Origin: a bacterium
GTDB lineage: Bacteria; Arandabacterota; Arandabacteria; Arandabacterales; Arandabacteraceae
Direction of reading: 5' to 3'
Assembly (NCBI GenBank): GCA_025774845.1
Contig: JALGZP010000028.1
Span: 1 to 37,515 of the forward strand
Length of the DNA stretch: 37,515 nt
Every line of letters begins with the position of its first letter. The stretch's first letter is position 1. Under the pieces are notes generated by a model, which was given only the letters and a program-made list of their open reading frames with translations, searched no databases and was not told the DNA's origin. Positions 33,134-37,515 of this stretch are shown here, in pieces. The position numbers and the translations under genes are program-made.

Positions 33134-33316
33134 ATGAAGATCTGCATACTCTGCCTTATGCTCCTGGCTGCCTTCCCGGGGATAGCACCCGTCTGCCGCG
33201 CAACCGGTATAACCGCAATCCGGCCTGACACGACTGTTGTCCCGAGATATGGTAAGTTTGAGGTTGAGTTCGACCTATCCATGACGTATTTCAATTTGAT
33301 GCGTGCTTATATGTGA
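33134..33316 (+). pseudogene. N-terminal fragment of a frameshifted secreted glycoside hydrolase
   Basis: This frame begins at ATG 33134, eight bases after GGAG. It encodes a signal peptide (about 22 residues) and the start of a DUF5060-like N-terminal domain, with VVPRYGKFEVEFDLSMTYFN. It should continue with N-P-F/Y-D and the rest of the domain, but after TYFN the frame runs into TGA at 33314. The continuation FDACLYVIPPSGD is present in the next frame from about 33295, so the gene is broken by an indel of one base (mod 3). Confidence 0.75.
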
Positions 33317-35157
33317 TCCCACCCTCCGGAGACACGTTGGCGGTACCTGCGTTCTGGTACCAGGACTATGAAAGATCGAACACCGGTATGGATGAAATCC
33401 TGTCCGTGGTGGGAAGTCCCCGCTGGATGGGGCGCTTCGGGCCGCTTGAGACCGGACAGCACACCTACTTTATAGAGGTCACGGACTCAGCCGGTTACGT
33501 GCGTTCGGATGATTCAACGTTCATCTGCGAGGCATCAACTTCAAGAGGTTTCGTCCGACCTGCACCTTCCAACGCCAGACTCTTCACATTTGATGACGGG
33601 AGCTACTACCTGCCCAACGGACAGAACGTATCCTGGGCGACAAATCTCGGTACGTACGACTATGACATGTACTTCGATGAGATGGAGACAAACGGAGAGA
33701 ACTGGGCAAGAATCTGGATGACACACTTCTACCGCGGCCAGACCCTTGAATGGAATGAAGACCACTGGACCGGGTACTTCCATGGTCTGGGTGTTTACAG
33801 TCTCGAGTGCGCCTGGAAAATCGACTACATCGTGGAGCTGGCCAGAGCGAGGAGCATCTACCTTCAGCTGGTATCTCAGCATCATGGACAGTTCAGCACG
33901 GCGGTCAATCCGGAGTGGGATCAGAATCCGTATAACACCGCAAACGGCGGAATGCTCTCCTCCCCCGAGCAGTTCTTCACCAACACGGCGGCACGGGATC
34001 TATACAGACGCAAGACGCGTTATACCGTGGCACGGTGGGGTTATTCCACGAGTATCCTGTGCTGGGAGTTCTGGAACGAGGTACAGTATACGGATAACTA
34101 CAGTCCAGCCACGGTCGCATCCTGGCACGCCGAAATGGGCCAGTACGTTAGATCGATCGATCCGGCCCGGCACATGCTGACCACAAGCGCCCGGCAGGGA
34201 GATACAGTCATATGGACACTCCCCGAAATCGATTGTACACAGCTTCATCTCTATATCGGTGAGATCACCAACACCATAAGAAACAAGATCATCTCGATGT
34301 GGACTCATGATAAACCCGTGATCGTCGGTGAGTTTGGCTACTATCCCCACGGTACCGGCTGGGCGGACACCGATGGTACGCATATTCACAATGGTATCTG
34401 GTCTGCAGCTATGGCCATGACCGGTGCGATGCCATGGTGGTGGGATAACTACATACATCCCGAAGATCTCTACTACCACTGGGGTGGTCTGAGCAGTTTC
34501 TTCGAGGGGGAGGACCTGAGGTTTCCCATGCTCGATACGGTCCACGTCAACGTGTATGACTCGACCGGTGTTCCCACAGCAGCGCCGAGAGGTTATGCAA
34601 TAGGGGATAGCATCTGTGCCTACATCTGGCTTCAGGACCCCGGTAACACCATAGGAAACACTCCCGATGGCACTTTGAGCGGCATATTGATAGAGATCGT
34701 GGGCATGGCCCACGGTGATCACGACATCGAATACTGGAATACGTTTCCAGGGACCAAGATCGGCGGTGATGTAATCGCCTGCAGCAATGATAGTCTTGCG
34801 ATCCCCATCCCTGATTTCAGTCTGGACATCGCCATCAAGGTCAAGCGGCAGAATGAGGTCGGCATCCTGCCCCCCGGATTCCCTGATACGCCGGCGGTTC
34901 CTCGGCTGCGTGTTTCACCGAGCCCCGTACACCACTCCACCATTCTCCAGATGGAACCGGGCTGCGATGCACAAACGGAGATCAGCATATACGATGTAGC
35001 AGGGAGGCTCGTATGGAAGAGCATATCGGTCGCGGGTGCTCCGGTTGAGTGGGACGGCCGGAATATAGATGGTGATGAACTCCCGTCCGGGATCTACATA
35101 TCCAGGGCAGTCGCACACAATCGGGAATTCACCGGTAAGATCGTCATCCTCAGATGA
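33313..35157 (+). CDS. Secreted glycoside hydrolase (GH-A clan, cellulase-like) with FlgD-like tail; 5' end frameshifted
   Basis: The main reading frame (614 residues from GTG 33313; the true domain continues upstream to about 33295). Residues about 1-75 finish a DUF5060-like beta-sandwich (LAVPAFWYQDYER, RFGPLETGQHTYFIEV). About 85-400 is a TIM-barrel glycosidase: DGSYYLPNGQNVSW, NWARIWMTHF, acid/base Glu256 in LCWEFWNEV and nucleophile Glu340 in VIVGEFGY, as in GH5-like enzymes. A linker and beta domain (about 405-525) lead to a FlgD/T9SS-like tail with SPSP, YDVAGRLVW, WDGRNIDG and SGIYISR, ending IVILR. A beta-linked polysaccharide substrate is likely but not specified by the sequence. 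No ribosome site supports the GTG as a real start; it is the downstream part of a gene starting at 33134. Confidence 0.85.
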   Translation: MIPPSGDTLAVPAFWYQDYERSNTGMDEILSVVGSPRWMGRFGPLETGQHTYFIEVTDSAGYVRSDDSTFICEASTSRGFVRPAPSNARLFTFDDGSYYLPNGQNVSWATNLGTYDYDMYFDEMETNGENWARIWMTHFYRGQTLEWNEDHWTGYFHGLGVYSLECAWKIDYIVELARARSIYLQLVSQHHGQFSTAVNPEWDQNPYNTANGGMLSSPEQFFTNTAARDLYRRKTRYTVARWGYSTSILCWEFWNEVQYTDNYSPATVASWHAEMGQYVRSIDPARHMLTTSARQGDTVIWTLPEIDCTQLHLYIGEITNTIRNKIISMWTHDKPVIVGEFGYYPHGTGWADTDGTHIHNGIWSAAMAMTGAMPWWWDNYIHPEDLYYHWGGLSSFFEGEDLRFPMLDTVHVNVYDSTGVPTAAPRGYAIGDSICAYIWLQDPGNTIGNTPDGTLSGILIEIVGMAHGDHDIEYWNTFPGTKIGGDVIACSNDSLAIPIPDFSLDIAIKVKRQNEVGILPPGFPDTPAVPRLRVSPSPVHHSTILQMEPGCDAQTEISIYDVAGRLVWKSISVAGAPVEWDGRNIDGDELPSGIYISRAVAHNREFTGKIVILR

Positions 35158-35181
35158 TCTGATCTGATTTCAGTTCCGTCT

Positions 35182-37494
35182 CTATCTCACGTGTACGATT
35201 TTCCGCGTAGCCTTCCGGCTGCCTGCATCGACAACGACGAAGTAGATGCCGGAGCCCAAGATCTCCCCGGCGTGACCGGTTCCATCCCAGGTGACCGCAA
35301 ACTCGCCGGCCGGATACTCACTGTCCGCAAGCGACGCAACCTCCCGGCCCCTGACATCGTGGATCGCAATACGTACGTGTGTCCCCGCGGATAACGCCAG
35401 ACGAAGCGTTGTTGTTGCCGTAAAGGGATTCGGTCGCCCCGGGCTCAGCCGGATCACAAGACCTGCGTCCCCTGCCTCCCCCTCACCACCGGTACGATCA
35501 ACACCTGCGTTCGCACCGGCGACCACAAGGGCGGGATCACCAAAGAGGTTGAAGTTATAGAGGTTCATGTATTCGTAGACGCGATCCCAGCCGTAGTTGG
35601 TATGCGCGTCGAACTTGCCGTTATAGAGAGCATCCCCAACCTTATCCCCGTTGGCAATCAAGCAGCGGTTGAAATCAAAACAGATCTGCTCGGTCCCTCC
35701 CGGAGAGGCCTTCCAGTCGCCTGAGATCGCAGCAGGTCGGGATGAGCTCACAATACCCGCCGACGATCCCCAGCCCGGCTTCGTCAGGAGATCGACACCG
35801 CATCTACCGTAGGGATTAGGCTCGGGATAGCCGACGTTACAGGAAATCGCAAACACAATCGACGGGTAATCATCTTCCAGATTGGATGACGCTGCATGAA
35901 TGAACTGGTGGCTCACAAGTTCACCGTTATGCTCGGCCACACTATCACCATCATCCCACTCCCAGACTGTTCTATAAGCCCCGTCCGACCAGCCGTGTCC
36001 CGACCAGTTGACGTGCGCGTATTCACCCGTCCTCCAGGCCGTGTTAAAGGCGGATTCGGTAGTTGCCGGCCAGGGATAGGGCGAGGTCACAAGTCCTGAC
36101 TGCTCGCTCATATGGGTCAGGGTCATACCACCCATCAGTCCCACCTCGATAGAATCCAGACATGTGGTCCCATCGATAAAGGGGTAGCCGCCGTAGTCCT
36201 GGTTTTCGAAGAAGAGTATCGACCCGGCGGTCAGGGCGTTGTTCTTCCATGCACCCGTATCCTGTTCGAAGGTCACAAGTTTGTTGAGGGTATACGTGAT
36301 ACGGTTTGTATTGGTGACCGGAATACGCCCCACAGCGACTTCGGCCAGGAAGTCCGGATCATCTTCACCGTACTCACCGTGGTAGCCGTCACCATCGGAA
36401 TCCCATGAGACCGCATCCGGGAAAGATAGATCGGCGAAGTAATGATCGTTGGGTGTACCGGGCGCCACGAGGCCCACATCATTTGGATCGTAAACGTGGT
36501 AGGCGGGGTCAGGGTAGCAGATACGCATGGGAACGGTGGCATAGTCACCGACAAAGAGCACGTATTCGATTCCCCAGGTCATGTAGTAGGCCATGAGAAA
36601 GTTCCGTATCTGCTCCGCAAGATCGACACCCGGTTGGCTTGTTATCTCGGTGTCTGTCACGAGCACGGTTCTTAAGCTATAGCCCAGGTCGCTTTTCCAG
36701 GTCGGGAAATTCGAAGCCGTGATGGCACCTTCAAGCCCGCTTGTTGTCACGATCACATAGTCGTAGGTCTCGCTCTGCGGCAGGGGTTGGAGCTTGTCGG
36801 ATTGGTAGAGTCCGGCGATTTCCTCATAGTTGGAAAAGAGCCTGGCTGCTCTCTCATCGGCAACACTATCGTGAAGGTGTTGTTCGTCCAAGGGCAGATC
36901 CAAGGTGATTACGACGTCAACTTCGCTATGGTGTTCCAGCCGGCCCGACACGGGGTAATACGTGAACGGGCAGAAGGCAACCGATGCATAAGCGTACTTG
37001 CGGAGCGTACCTCGTTCAGCAAGCCACGCTACGTCACCGGGAAACGGACTATCCGAAAGGTATACAGACTCGTGATTGGCTTCCCATTCCCTCCCCATGC
37101 GTTCCATCGCCTCATCATGCCTCGGTATACCCGGCAGCATCATGATCTGCGGGAAGGGCTCGATCTCGTACACACCGGGAAGTTGAACTGTCTCCGTGGC
37201 CACGACGTCGACCGACAGTGCCCTGGCACCCGGCGGCAGGGCAATCAGGAACCGCTCCATCGGCAGCAGGGGACTCCCCGGCACCATAAGCTGACCGAAG
37301 CCCTCCATCTCGATTCGCGAGCCTTCGGCTCCCTGGCTTATCTCGTAGGCACCGCTACTTAGCGTAACGGCAACATGATCTTCCTCAATCGAAAAACCCT
37401 CAACGTGGGTCTGACCGGCCCCCAATGCGGAAACGGTCCAGGTAATCACCAAGGTAAGAGCAAGCGTCAATGCAGTCGCTGTCAAGCGTCTCAT
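35182..37494 (-). CDS. Secreted gingipain-like cysteine peptidase (family C25) with FlgD-like C-terminal domain
   Basis: A 770-residue exported peptidase. A signal peptide (to about residue 26) is followed by a propeptide-like region (about 30-235) and a C25 catalytic domain (about 243-655). The domain opens YDYVIVTTSGLEG, holds IEYVLFVGDYATVP (309-322) and PNDHYFADL (348-356), and has the catalytic dyad His500 in NWSGHGWSD and Cys552 in FAISCNVGY. LFGDPALVV closes the domain. Residues about 682-770 are a FlgD/T9SS-like tail (RPNPFTATTTL, IHDVRGREV, WDGTGHAG, GSGIYFVV). GGAGG six bases upstream fixes the start near the window edge, so the gene is complete. Gingipain relatives normally cut after Arg or Lys, but specificity here is not known. 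It converges on the glycosidase gene with a 24-base gap. Confidence 0.94.
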   Translation of the reverse strand: MRRLTATALTLALTLVITWTVSALGAGQTHVEGFSIEEDHVAVTLSSGAYEISQGAEGSRIEMEGFGQLMVPGSPLLPMERFLIALPPGARALSVDVVATETVQLPGVYEIEPFPQIMMLPGIPRHDEAMERMGREWEANHESVYLSDSPFPGDVAWLAERGTLRKYAYASVAFCPFTYYPVSGRLEHHSEVDVVITLDLPLDEQHLHDSVADERAARLFSNYEEIAGLYQSDKLQPLPQSETYDYVIVTTSGLEGAITASNFPTWKSDLGYSLRTVLVTDTEITSQPGVDLAEQIRNFLMAYYMTWGIEYVLFVGDYATVPMRICYPDPAYHVYDPNDVGLVAPGTPNDHYFADLSFPDAVSWDSDGDGYHGEYGEDDPDFLAEVAVGRIPVTNTNRITYTLNKLVTFEQDTGAWKNNALTAGSILFFENQDYGGYPFIDGTTCLDSIEVGLMGGMTLTHMSEQSGLVTSPYPWPATTESAFNTAWRTGEYAHVNWSGHGWSDGAYRTVWEWDDGDSVAEHNGELVSHQFIHAASSNLEDDYPSIVFAISCNVGYPEPNPYGRCGVDLLTKPGWGSSAGIVSSSRPAAISGDWKASPGGTEQICFDFNRCLIANGDKVGDALYNGKFDAHTNYGWDRVYEYMNLYNFNLFGDPALVVAGANAGVDRTGGEGEAGDAGLVIRLSPGRPNPFTATTTLRLALSAGTHVRIAIHDVRGREVASLADSEYPAGEFAVTWDGTGHAGEILGSGIYFVVVDAGSRKATRKIVHVR

Positions 37495-37515
37495 CGGATC
37501 CCTCCAATGGTTTTG

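Noticed and set aside
33285-33316. Programmed -1 frameshifting in the glycosidase
   Set aside because: The junction C-AAT-TTG does not fit X-XXY-YYZ, no downstream stem was seen, and the family does not use recoding. An indel or assembly error is simpler.
1-37515. CRISPR arrays, IS elements, rRNA or intact tRNA genes
   Set aside because: No regularly spaced direct repeats, transposase motifs, rRNA-like blocks or complete cloverleafs were seen on reading both strands.

Overview
This 37.5 kb window looks like a chromosomal segment of an uncultivated Gram-negative bacterium. The best guess is a candidate phylum near the Fibrobacteres-Chlorobi-Bacteroidetes group, such as Krumholzibacteriota or Eisenbacteria. 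The guess rests on four large secreted proteins that end in FlgD-like/T9SS-type C-terminal domains, several lipoproteins, two outer-membrane barrels and moderate-to-high GC. No rRNA, intact tRNA, CRISPR array, transposase or phage gene was seen, so the assignment is inference.

Layout. 1-9.7 kb: two copies of the same module. In each, a paralogous lipoprotein on the plus strand converges on a secreted protein with a FlgD-like tail on the minus strand (a KP-43-like subtilase, then an Asp-box beta-propeller protein). 9.8-14.3 kb: a minus-strand operon of an arylamine N-acetyltransferase-like protein, a DUF4416 protein, a TGS-domain uridine-kinase-like protein with a lysine-rich tail, and a coiled-coil protein of unknown function. 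14.4-21.9 kb: a plus-strand six-gene operon encoding an isocitrate-dehydrogenase-family enzyme with NADP-type residues, a one-chain aconitase-family hydro-lyase, a second two-subunit hydro-lyase, a CitD-CitE fusion and CitF. Together these could interconvert 2-oxoglutarate + CO2, isocitrate, citrate, and oxaloacetate + acetate.

22.1-27.7 kb: a lower-GC cassette of four exported proteins. They are an alpha/beta-hydrolase-like domain fused to POTRA domains and an Omp85 barrel (the most novel object here; its hydrolase-like domain lacks the nucleophilic serine), a small lipoprotein, an outer-membrane barrel, and a Tat-type lipoprotein phosphodiesterase. A tRNA-3'-half-like sequence lies at its left edge. 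27.9-33.0 kb: minus-strand GT4 glycosyltransferase, a DEDDh exonuclease fused to a WYL domain, an inositol-monophosphatase-family enzyme and a phosphohexomutase. 33.1-37.5 kb: a frameshifted secreted glycoside hydrolase converging on a gingipain-like C25 peptidase, both with FlgD-like tails.

Promoter calls are by-eye matches to sigma70-type hexamers. Domain calls are from motif recognition without database searches.
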